A stretch of 6,723 nucleotides of DNA from CBFGRU01 sp965651255. GTDB lineage: Bacteria; Planctomycetota; Phycisphaerae; Phycisphaerales; SM1A02. The stretch covers positions 1-6,723 of the forward strand of contig CBFGRU010000174.1 of the NCBI GenBank assembly GCA_965651255.1. The letters run 5' to 3'. Made by a program: the position numbers and the translations under genes. Each line of letters opens with the position of its first letter. The stretch's first letter is position 1. Shown one piece after another: positions 1 through 5,343 of this stretch. A model generated the notes under the pieces. That model was not told the origin of the DNA. It did not search any database and saw only the letters and a program-made list of their open reading frames with translations.

Positions 1-1
1 C

Positions 2-38
2 ACCTCCACTCTTTCCCTACACGACGCTCTTCCGATCT
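2..38 (+). other. Illumina TruSeq-type adapter carried into the assembly (artefact)
   Basis: Bases 7-38 match the 3' part of the Illumina read-1 sequencing adapter exactly, as I know it, ending in the diagnostic CTCTTCCGATCT at 27-38. Bases 2-6 continue the same adapter with mismatches at 3 and 6. This is synthetic library sequence, not genome. The CT-rich bases just after it (about 39-58) may also be non-genomic, but I cannot tell. The mutM stop codon is about 100 bases further in, so no called gene is damaged. Confidence 0.95.
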
Positions 39-140
39 ACTCTCTTCTCTTCATCTCAGAGGACCACCGCGATCACCCCCGCTGCCCGTCGGTTCTCGAT
101 GGGCTTTTCCACACCATTTGGGAGTAATCTGTGGACAACT
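39..140. other. Gene-free tail downstream of mutM
   Basis: I see no supportable gene between the adapter and the mutM stop. The stretch begins CT-rich (39-58) and then becomes ordinary GC-rich sequence. Two nonamers resemble DnaA boxes with one mismatch each: TTTTCCACA at 105-113, and TGTGGACAA at 130-138, which reads TTGTCCACA on the minus strand. Two such hits in AT-richer spacer can arise by chance. No clear mutM terminator hairpin was seen. Confidence 0.4.
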
Positions 141-1028
141 TCATCCAGCGGTTTCAGTCCCGTCTTGGCACCGGGGACACCACGTGGTCGATCGCTGGCT
201 GATGGTCGTTCCTTCCAGAATCGAACCGCACGTGAGGCAGGGCTCGCCCGCCCGCCCATACACCTGATGAAGTGCAACGCCCTGCCCGCGGCGCCCTTCG
301 GCATCGACGTAGTCTCGAAGGGTTGATCCGCCTGCATGGATCGCCGCGGTCAGAACGGCGCGGATCGCAGTGACCAGTTGGTCGATGGACTTCGTCAATC
401 CAGCGAGTCGTCCGCCCGGCGTGGCGGGGTGAATTCTTGCGCGATGGCACACTTCATCGGCATAGATGTTCCCGATGCCCGCGATGACCTGTTGGTCGAG
501 CAGGATGGATTTGATTGGCCGGCGCGATTCACTCAATCTTTCTTGCAGCGTGCACCGGAGCGTCTCTAGTGATGCGGTCATGGCATCGGGACCGAGCGCG
601 TTCCATTGCAGCGCGTGCAGGTCTTCAAGGGTGGCGAACGACCGCAGACCACCAAATCGACGCGGATCACGAAACGTCAGTATGCCGGTCACCGAAGGGG
701 AATTCACCGACTCCAGCAACCAACGCGCGTGGATGTGATCCTGGGGCGATATTGCCTGCGATGAATCAAAGTGCTGTACACGGCCGGACATGCCGAGTTG
801 AACACACAACGTTCGCCCGTCGCCGGCAACGATCGCGAGCTGCTTGCCGTGACGCATGAGCCGCTGAATCACCGCACCTTCGAGCATGGCGGTTCGGGTA
901 CGGCAGTCGCGTCGCGTGATAACTGAGAGAACATCACGCCGCGAGAGGACTGCGCGGCAAACGCTCGAACCGAGAATGATCGGTTCGAGCGATCGACGCA
1001 GGTGTTCAACTTCAGGCAGCTCCGGCAC
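141..1028 (-). CDS. mutM: Formamidopyrimidine-DNA glycosylase (Fpg/MutM)
   Basis: Base-excision repair enzyme that removes oxidised purines such as 8-oxoguanine and cleaves the strand by beta/delta elimination. The protein has 295 residues, within the family's usual range. The reading frame is open far upstream, but the start must be the GTG at 1028: it yields an N-terminus PELPEVE after Met removal, and the family uses that proline as its catalytic nucleophile. Visible family residues are Pro2, Glu3, Lys62 in HGKQL, LGMSGR (78-83), DPRRFG (121-126), Asn187 in AGIGNIYADE, and a C-terminal zinc finger with Cys264, Cys267, Cys284 and Cys287. Arg279 sits in the zinc-finger loop; the usual Gly before it is Gln here. 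All catalytic and zinc residues are present, so the enzyme should be active. The Shine-Dalgarno sequence is weak. The gene is divergent from moxR across 134 bases. Confidence 0.96.
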   Translation of the reverse strand: MPELPEVEHLRRSLEPIILGSSVCRAVLSRRDVLSVITRRDCRTRTAMLEGAVIQRLMRHGKQLAIVAGDGRTLCVQLGMSGRVQHFDSSQAISPQDHIHARWLLESVNSPSVTGILTFRDPRRFGGLRSFATLEDLHALQWNALGPDAMTASLETLRCTLQERLSESRRPIKSILLDQQVIAGIGNIYADEVCHRARIHPATPGGRLAGLTKSIDQLVTAIRAVLTAAIHAGGSTLRDYVDAEGRRGQGVALHQVYGRAGEPCLTCGSILEGTTISQRSTTWCPRCQDGTETAG

Positions 1029-1097
1029 TCCGCAGCGTAGGGTGAATCCATGCAGAAAGCAGTGCCCGAATCGCACCGGCTGACAACAGGCCGGGTA

Positions 1098-1103
1098 TAT
1101 ACT
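1098..1103 (+). promoter_or_regulatory. Candidate -10 box for moxR
   Basis: TATACT matches the sigma70 -10 consensus at five of six positions and lies in the short AT-rich part of the mutM/moxR divergent spacer. It would start transcription near 1110, about 53 bases before the moxR ATG. No convincing -35 lies 15-18 bases upstream; CTGACA at 1080-1085 is too close. The call rests on one hexamer and its location. Confidence 0.35.
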
Positions 1104-1162
1104 CGCAGAGCCAGAGCGCTGGCTGGAGACGGAGAAGAAACCCGCCGGAGGAGATTCGTTCC

Positions 1163-2236
1163 ATGACCGATCCGCTCGCTGCGAAACCCGCTGTACAGAC
1201 GACCGACCCCGCTGGGGCAGCAAAGGAAATCTCCGCCGCCTATGAGAAGCTGCGCGCGGAGGTGCACAAGGTGATCGTCGGTCAGGACGATGTGATCGAT
1301 CAGTTGCTGGTGTCACTGTTCTGCGGCGGTCACGCGCTCGTAGAGGGTGTGCCGGGCCTGGCGAAGACACTGCTCATCTCGACGATTGCCAAGACGTTGA
1401 GTCTTGGTTTTTCGCGCATTCAGTTCACGCCCGATCTCATGCCCAGCGACATGACGGGAACGGAAGTGATTGAGGAAGATCGATCAACCGGTTCGCGCGA
1501 GATGCGATTCGTCAAGGGTCCGATCTTCTCGAACGTCATTCTTGCCGATGAGATCAACCGAACGCCTCCGAAGACACAGGCCGCGCTGCTCGAAGCGATG
1601 CAGGAACGCCAGGTGACCGCCGGCGGCGTGCGCCACCCGCTGCCTCAGCCGTTTTTCGTCCTTGCGACGCAGAACCCGATTGAACAGGAAGGAACCTATC
1701 CGCTGCCCGAAGCGCAGCTCGATCGCTTCATGTTCAACATCAGGATTCAGTACCCCTCCGAAGAACAGGAACTGCAGATCGTGCAGCAGACCACCGCGGC
1801 GGGCGAAGCATCGGTGAATGCGGTGCTCACGGGCGAGGATGTCCTGCGGATTCAGAACCTCGTGCGGCAGGTCCCGGTGGCTGACCACGTGGTGAGGTAT
1901 GCGCTGCGACTCGTTCGCGCAACGCGCATTCGCGAGGAGTCGAAGAAACCCGCCGTTGTCGAGAACTATCTGAGTTGGGGCGCCGGACCGCGCGCCAGTC
2001 AGTTTCTTGTTCTGGCTGCGAAAGCGCGGGCGATTCTCGCCGGCGCCACGCACGTCATGCCTCAACACATTCGAGAAGTCGCGCTTCCAGTCATGCGCCA
2101 TCGCATCATCACCAACTTCAATGCCGAGGCCGACGGAGTCACCACGGATGATGTCATCTCGACGATCATCAAGGAGATACCCGTTGAAGGCAGTGATGAG
2201 AAGACTGCAAAGACGATGGATGCGGTGATGCATTGA
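1163..2236 (+). CDS. moxR: MoxR-family AAA+ ATPase
   Basis: Cytosolic AAA+ ATPase of the MoxR group, whose members act as chaperones that help mature or activate protein complexes, often with VWA-domain partners. The 357-residue length is normal for the family. Visible motifs are Walker A GVPGLAKT (62-69), Walker B VILADE (125-130), sensor 1 ATQNP (168-172), the arginine-finger stretch LDRF (186-189) and a sensor-2 region GAGPRASQ (273-280). The N-terminal 25 residues are a non-conserved tail. The ATG at 1163 has a strong Shine-Dalgarno GGAGGAG at 1147-1153, nine bases upstream. In most genomes this ATPase is followed by a DUF58 gene and VWA-domain membrane proteins. Here the next gene is on the other strand, so it stands alone. 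The symbol is at family level; the client complex is unknown. Confidence 0.95.
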   Translation: MTDPLAAKPAVQTTDPAGAAKEISAAYEKLRAEVHKVIVGQDDVIDQLLVSLFCGGHALVEGVPGLAKTLLISTIAKTLSLGFSRIQFTPDLMPSDMTGTEVIEEDRSTGSREMRFVKGPIFSNVILADEINRTPPKTQAALLEAMQERQVTAGGVRHPLPQPFFVLATQNPIEQEGTYPLPEAQLDRFMFNIRIQYPSEEQELQIVQQTTAAGEASVNAVLTGEDVLRIQNLVRQVPVADHVVRYALRLVRATRIREESKKPAVVENYLSWGAGPRASQFLVLAAKARAILAGATHVMPQHIREVALPVMRHRIITNFNAEADGVTTDDVISTIIKEIPVEGSDEKTAKTMDAVMH

Positions 2237-2285
2237 CGCGATCGTTCACCTGGTTACGCGCATCACCGGACCATCATGTTGAAGG

Positions 2286-2304
2286 GCGGTCAGTTACTGA
2301 CCGC
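2286..2304. terminator. Perfect 8-bp hairpin between convergent genes, candidate bidirectional terminator
   Basis: GCGGTCAG at 2286-2293 pairs perfectly with CTGACCGC at 2297-2304 around a three-base loop TTA. The loop is itself the TAA stop codon of the leftward membrane-protein gene. The hairpin is 50 bases beyond the moxR stop, where convergent transcription would meet. Neither side has a clear U-tract, so it is not a textbook intrinsic terminator. It may stall polymerase or protect 3' ends. Confidence 0.5.
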
Positions 2305-2503
2305 GCGGCCGAAGGTCTGTCCATGACCGATGCGCAACGCCGGCGCTGATGAACGCCGGTGCGATGAGCGCCAGCCACGGCCCGTTCATCGCCACCCCCA
2401 CCACCAGGAACAGCCACGCAAGAAGCGCTGCGAACGCAAGCGTCAGCCAGATAACCGGCCGCAGCATCGGGGAAGTTGCGCTGGTTCGCTCATTGAGCTT
2501 CAT
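2294..2503 (-). CDS. Small membrane protein, two predicted transmembrane segments
   Basis: I do not recognise this 69-residue protein. It has a polar N-terminus (1-14), a long hydrophobic segment at about 15-38 rich in Leu, Ala and Trp, a second at about 42-57, and a basic C-terminal tail ending RPRGQ. This fits a small inner-membrane protein with both ends on the same side. The charge distribution suggests both tails are cytoplasmic. Its ATG overlaps the stop of the DciA-like gene as ATGA, which implies translational coupling and one transcript. It ends inside a hairpin. The overlap and the clean hydrophobic pattern support it as real, but there is no family match to confirm it. Confidence 0.65.
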   Translation of the reverse strand: MKLNERTSATSPMLRPVIWLTLAFAALLAWLFLVVGVAMNGPWLALIAPAFISAGVAHRSWTDLRPRGQ

Positions 2504-2892
2504 GCATTCATCCTACCAGATTGACCCCGACGTTCGGAAGGGGTGACGGCCCCGACTTCAGTCTTGATTCGCGTCAGCGTGAATGGCACCTGGGCGCGCA
2601 TGGCCTTCTGTACCCCGCCGCGAAGGGCGCGATCGAGCTCATAGGCGACCCCGGGGTTCTCGACGATAACCGTCAATACGCCGCGGGAGTAGGTTTTCAG
2701 TCGCGTCTGACGGACCAGGTCATCCGGCAGTAGCGCCCGCCACGCGGTTATGCATGCCGACAGTCGCGCATCTATTTTCGAGAGCATTCGCTCCAGTGCG
2801 GCCAGGTCATTCCCGATCGATGGGTCGCGCTGCCGCTTTTCGGAAGCACCTTGACGATTCTGGAGTTGCTGGAGGCGGAGCGGGGGCTTCAT
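2500..2892 (-). CDS. DUF721 / DciA-like protein (putative replicative helicase loader or operator)
   Basis: A 130-residue protein whose residues about 30-113 follow the DUF721 pattern. An alpha-helical start is followed by the Trp51 region (ITAWRALLPDDL), a basic turn, a beta strand GVLTVIVENPGVAYEL (71-86), then a helix and a final strand FTLTRIKTEVG (104-114). DUF721 includes DciA, which acts with the DnaB replicative helicase in bacteria lacking DnaC or DnaI. Whether this copy does so is inference. The N-terminal 25 residues are basic and polar, and the C-terminal tail looks disordered. The ATG at 2892 has no good Shine-Dalgarno. The gene is the first of a two-gene leftward unit with an ATGA overlap, and is divergent from the ABC gene across 61 bases. 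The family was recognised by pattern, not by search. Confidence 0.75.
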   Translation of the reverse strand: MKPPLRLQQLQNRQGASEKRQRDPSIGNDLAALERMLSKIDARLSACITAWRALLPDDLVRQTRLKTYSRGVLTVIVENPGVAYELDRALRGGVQKAMRAQVPFTLTRIKTEVGAVTPSERRGQSGRMNA

Positions 2893-2953
2893 CGTGTGAA
2901 GATCGTACCACGCCGCCCGCAGGAAGCGATCGAGCGGCTATCCTTGCCCTCGC

Positions 2954-4024
2954 ATGACTGCCATTCGTTTGCAGGGCATCCGCAAGACGTTCGGTTCAAC
3001 CGTGGCGGTTGATCGAATCGACCTTGAGATCCCGTCCAAATCGTTGACGTTTCTGCTCGGCCCCTCCGGCTGCGGCAAGACCACGCTGCTGCGCATGATC
3101 GCAGGGTTCATTGAACCCACGGCCGGTCGCATCTTCTTCGATGCGCGCGAGGTCACCCGCGTCCCGCCGAATCGGCGCAATACCGGCATGGTCTTTCAGA
3201 GTTACGCGCTCTGGCCCCACATGACGGTGTTTGACAACGTTGCATTCGGCCTGGGTGTGCGAAAGGTGTCGCGCAGCGAACAGGCCGCCCGCGTCGAAAA
3301 GGCGCTGCGACTGGTCCAGATGCAGGACTACGCCCAGCGAAAGCCGAATGAACTTTCCGGCGGACAGCAGCAACGCGCAGCCCTGGCGCGGGCGCTCGTC
3401 ATCGAGCCCACTGTGCTGTTGTTGGATGAGCCGCTCTCGAACCTCGATGCCAAACTTCGGCTGGAAATGCGAATCCAGATTCGACGCATCTGCGATGAAG
3501 TCGGCGTCACCGCGGTCTATGTCACCCATGACCAGAAGGAAGCCCTGTCGATGGCCGATGAGGTCGCAGTACTGCGGGGCGGGAACGTCGTGCAGTTCGG
3601 CGATCCGCGCACGCTGTACGAGCGACCCAAGTCTCGATTTGTGGCCGATTTCCTCGGAGAGACAAACTTTCTCCACGGCGAAGTCACCGATGCCTCTGCG
3701 GGTGAGGTGACGATCAGCACCTCGACCGCGACCCTTCGGTCATCCGCGTTTGATGAATCAACTCCCCGGGCTGGGAATGTTACCTGCTCGATCCGGCCGG
3801 AAGCCCTCACAATCGTGAACGATGCCGACAAGAACGCACCAAACATCCTGTATGGTCGCCGAGTTCAGAGCATTTTCCTGGGTGAAATCGCCCAGCACAT
3901 CGTCGAGCTTTCCGATGGTGTACTGCTGAAAGTGCTGGAGTTGAACCCACGGCCGGTGAACGAATTGAGTGAAGAACTGATCCTGCGCGTGAAGCCGCAC
4001 GATGTCGTCATTTTGCCGGATTGA
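2954..4024 (+). CDS. ABC importer ATP-binding protein, MalK/PotA/FbpC type
   Basis: Cytoplasmic ATPase subunit that would power a binding-protein-dependent importer. The protein has 356 residues, typical for ATPases with a C-terminal TOBE regulatory domain. The nucleotide-binding domain (about 4-235) shows an aromatic A-loop residue Phe13, Walker A GPSGCGKT (36-43), Q-loop Gln82 in VFQSYALWPH, signature LSGGQQQR (134-141), Walker B VLLLDE (154-159), D-loop SNLD and switch His192. All catalytic residues are intact. The TOBE_2-like part runs from about 275 (CSIRPEAL) to the end. This group includes importers for sugars, polyamines, glycerol-3-phosphate and ferric iron; the sequence does not decide the substrate. 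The ATG at 2954 has no Shine-Dalgarno but gives the normal N-terminus. No permease or binding-protein gene is nearby, so the ATPase must serve partners encoded elsewhere. Confidence 0.93.
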   Translation: MTAIRLQGIRKTFGSTVAVDRIDLEIPSKSLTFLLGPSGCGKTTLLRMIAGFIEPTAGRIFFDAREVTRVPPNRRNTGMVFQSYALWPHMTVFDNVAFGLGVRKVSRSEQAARVEKALRLVQMQDYAQRKPNELSGGQQQRAALARALVIEPTVLLLDEPLSNLDAKLRLEMRIQIRRICDEVGVTAVYVTHDQKEALSMADEVAVLRGGNVVQFGDPRTLYERPKSRFVADFLGETNFLHGEVTDASAGEVTISTSTATLRSSAFDESTPRAGNVTCSIRPEALTIVNDADKNAPNILYGRRVQSIFLGEIAQHIVELSDGVLLKVLELNPRPVNELSEELILRVKPHDVVILPD

Positions 4025-4093
4025 TCGCGTATGATGACCGCAAGTTGTTCAAAAATCACCTAATTGCGTTGATCTCGCCCGTATCTGTGTTGA

Positions 4094-4906
4094 TCAACCC
4101 GCTTTTGGGAGCGAAGCGGCGACCGCGGGGAGCTGGATGGCGGCGGTGGTTCCGGGATTTGGGGCGTTGCTACGGAACGAAAGTGAGCCGCCTGCCTGTT
4201 CGATGAGCCGCTTGCAGATCATCAGGCCAAGCCCCCTGCCCTTTTCGTTTGAGCCGCGTTGGAAAGGTTGAAAGAGTCGGCGGCGAACTTCGGGTGCCAG
4301 GCCGGGGCCGGTGTCTTCCACCCAGAGCGCCCACCCCCCTGCCGATGGTCCGACTGAGAACCGGAGCGTTCCGCCATGCTGATTGCGCATGGCCTCAACG
4401 GCATTCAGGGAGAGGTTCAAAAGCACCTGGACCAGTGCGGTTGGCCGCATGTGGACCGAGCGTCCGGAAGGAACGCGGATATCGACTTCGACCCCATCTT
4501 TCGCGGGGGGTCGAATGAGCCCCTGGAGCGCGCGATCAATGGCCCAGCGCAGATCGCATGTGGTGGCGGAATCCTGGTGCTGATGGTGTCCCATCGCGGT
4601 ATCAAGTGTTGATTCAATGACTTCTGCAGCACGATCGAGCCCTTCGACCGTTCGTTCAAGTGCTTTGCGCGTGATGACCGGATCATCCGCATGCATCAGT
4701 GCGTGCTGGGTGTAGGTCATCAATGGTGTCAACAGGTTTCGCAGCTCGTGCGCGACGGTGGCACTGAGCAGGCCCGCGGTTGTCAGGCCATCCCCTGCTG
4801 CGATCTCATCGCGCAGCATCGCCAGGTCGGCCTCCGCCTTGTGTAGACGGGCGACGAGCTCCTCGGGAGTCGGCAGTTCGGTCGAATCCATTCTTCTCAT
4901 TCCCAT
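4094..4906 (-). CDS. Soluble sensor histidine kinase (HisKA plus HATPase_c)
   Basis: A 270-residue two-component kinase. An N-terminal helix of about residues 13-37 looks like a short coiled coil. The phosphoacceptor box ATVAHELRNLLTP follows, with His53. The ATPase domain has an N-box VLLNLSLNAVEAM (161-173), G1 box DTGPG (198-202), F-box LFQPF (211-215) and G2 box GRGLGL (223-228). All boxes are intact. There is no transmembrane segment, no PAS or GAF domain and no receiver, so input must be cytosolic or through a partner protein. The start is uncertain: Met1 at 4906, Met3 and Met6 (4891) are all possible, and Met6 has a better purine-rich leader. No response regulator lies next to it. It is divergent from parB across the parS-bearing spacer and convergent with the ABC gene. 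Its target is unknown. Confidence 0.93.
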   Translation of the reverse strand: MGMRRMDSTELPTPEELVARLHKAEADLAMLRDEIAAGDGLTTAGLLSATVAHELRNLLTPLMTYTQHALMHADDPVITRKALERTVEGLDRAAEVIESTLDTAMGHHQHQDSATTCDLRWAIDRALQGLIRPPAKDGVEVDIRVPSGRSVHMRPTALVQVLLNLSLNAVEAMRNQHGGTLRFSVGPSAGGWALWVEDTGPGLAPEVRRRLFQPFQRGSNEKGRGLGLMICKRLIEQAGGSLSFRSNAPNPGTTAAIQLPAVAASLPKAG

Positions 4907-5005
4907 TCCGTGGGATCAGGCAAGACCTGCACGGTCAGCATCGGCCAATCGGAAGCGCGACTGAAGGACAGGTTCTGAGTCTCGGCCTTTGCAGGTAGAG
5001 AATGT

Positions 5006-5034
5006 TGTAAAGACTTGTCAAACAATAGTTTACA
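5006..5034. promoter_or_regulatory. 29-bp imperfect dyad, candidate operator over promoter-like hexamers
   Basis: TGTAAA (5006-5011) mirrors TTTACA (5029-5034), and TTGT (5015-5018) mirrors ACAA (5022-5025). Both pairs share one centre at 5020, so 20 of 26 off-centre half-site positions are symmetrical. The centre overlaps a perfect minus-strand -35 hexamer TTGACA (5021-5016) facing the kinase gene and a near-consensus TTGTCA (5015-5020) facing parB. Matching -10 boxes are poor. The layout fits a dimeric repressor or activator site that controls the kinase gene, parB or both. Confidence 0.45.
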
Positions 5035-5147
5035 GAGAATTACCCATAGTGCTGGTGATCATCTTGCTCGACGGGTCGGGCGAAGAAGGTGCTTTCACCG
5101 GACGATGTTCTTCGTTGGCTTTCCCACAATCGTGCTTGCTGGCTTGA

Positions 5148-5163
5148 TGTTTCACGTGAAACA
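5148..5163. promoter_or_regulatory. parS centromere site 1 (perfect)
   Basis: TGTTTCACGTGAAACA is the full 16-bp palindromic parS consensus known from Bacillus and most bacterial chromosomes. ParB binds it and spreads outward to build the partition complex. It lies 181 bases upstream of the parB start. Confidence 0.97.
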
Positions 5164-5233
5164 TGAGATAACGCCGACTCTTCGCCGAGTGCTGGTGAGA
5201 CATATCGGTGGTGAAGAGATTGCCAATGAGCTG

Positions 5234-5249
5234 GGTTTCCCGTGAAACA
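5234..5249. promoter_or_regulatory. parS-like site 2 (degenerate, 14 of 16)
   Basis: GGTTTCCCGTGAAACA matches the parS consensus at 14 of 16 positions, with mismatches at positions 1 and 7. The right half-site is intact and the left is weakened. It lies 86 bases from site 1 and just upstream of the candidate parB -10 box, so bound ParB could cover the promoter. It may be a weak site or a decayed one. Confidence 0.6.
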
Positions 5250-5270
5250 TGATCGCGGGAATGAAGCACT

Positions 5271-5276
5271 CATAAT
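5271..5276 (+). promoter_or_regulatory. Candidate -10 box for parB
   Basis: CATAAT matches TATAAT at five of six positions, which would give a start near 5283 and a leader of about 60 bases. No good -35 is present at normal spacing; that region abuts parS-like site 2. An activator-dependent or weak promoter is possible. Confidence 0.3.
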
Positions 5277-5328
5277 GTTGACCGGTGTGGATGAGTGATG
5301 GGTGATAGAAAACGTCGGAATCAATTCC

Positions 5329-5336
5329 AGGAAGGA
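5329..5336 (+). promoter_or_regulatory. parB Shine-Dalgarno that decides the start
   Basis: AGGAAGGA lies seven bases before the ATG at 5344. It supports that codon over the in-frame GTG at 5302, which has no such leader. Confidence 0.75.
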
Positions 5337-5343
5337 AGCAGTC

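Larger units (their letters stand above)
4907..5343. other. Gene-free spacer between the kinase and parB, carrying parS sites
   Basis: A 437-base divergent spacer with no convincing gene. Short open frames cross it on both strands, but they run through the parS palindromes, lack ribosome sites and resemble no family I know. It contains an AT-rich island (about 5001-5043) with a 29-bp dyad, a perfect parS (5148-5163), a degenerate parS (5234-5249), a CATAAT -10-like hexamer (5271-5276) and the parB ribosome site. I see no remnant of parA in it. Confidence 0.7.

Noticed and set aside
56..337. 93-residue minus-strand frame overlapping the mutM end
   Set aside because: Most of it is a shadow of the mutM C-terminus, and its own end approaches suspect adapter-adjacent sequence. 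No ribosome site or family.
1029..1370. N-terminal extension of the mutM frame (114 extra residues upstream of the GTG)
   Set aside because: Fpg needs its catalytic proline at position 2, and PELPEVE starts right after the GTG at 1028. The extension also overlaps the moxR start on the other strand.
1484..2233. 249-residue minus-strand open frame
   Set aside because: It lies wholly opposite the well-supported moxR gene and has no recognisable motif. Long antisense frames are expected in GC-rich coding DNA.
2996..3676. 226-residue minus-strand open frame
   Set aside because: It is antisense to the ABC ATPase motifs, with no domain of its own.
4089..4098. Palindrome GTTGATCAAC across the kinase stop codon
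   Set aside because: Ten bases of self-complementarity with no loop or U-tract. It is too short and too common to call a terminator or operator.
5015..5245. 76-residue plus-strand frame in the kinase/parB spacer
   Set aside because: It lacks a ribosome site, its MFHVKH stretch is just parS read as codons, and it resembles no parA remnant.
5302..5343. Upstream GTG start for parB
   Set aside because: It would add 14 residues without a Shine-Dalgarno. The ATG at 5344 has AGGAAGGA seven bases upstream and gives the usual basic ParB N-terminus.
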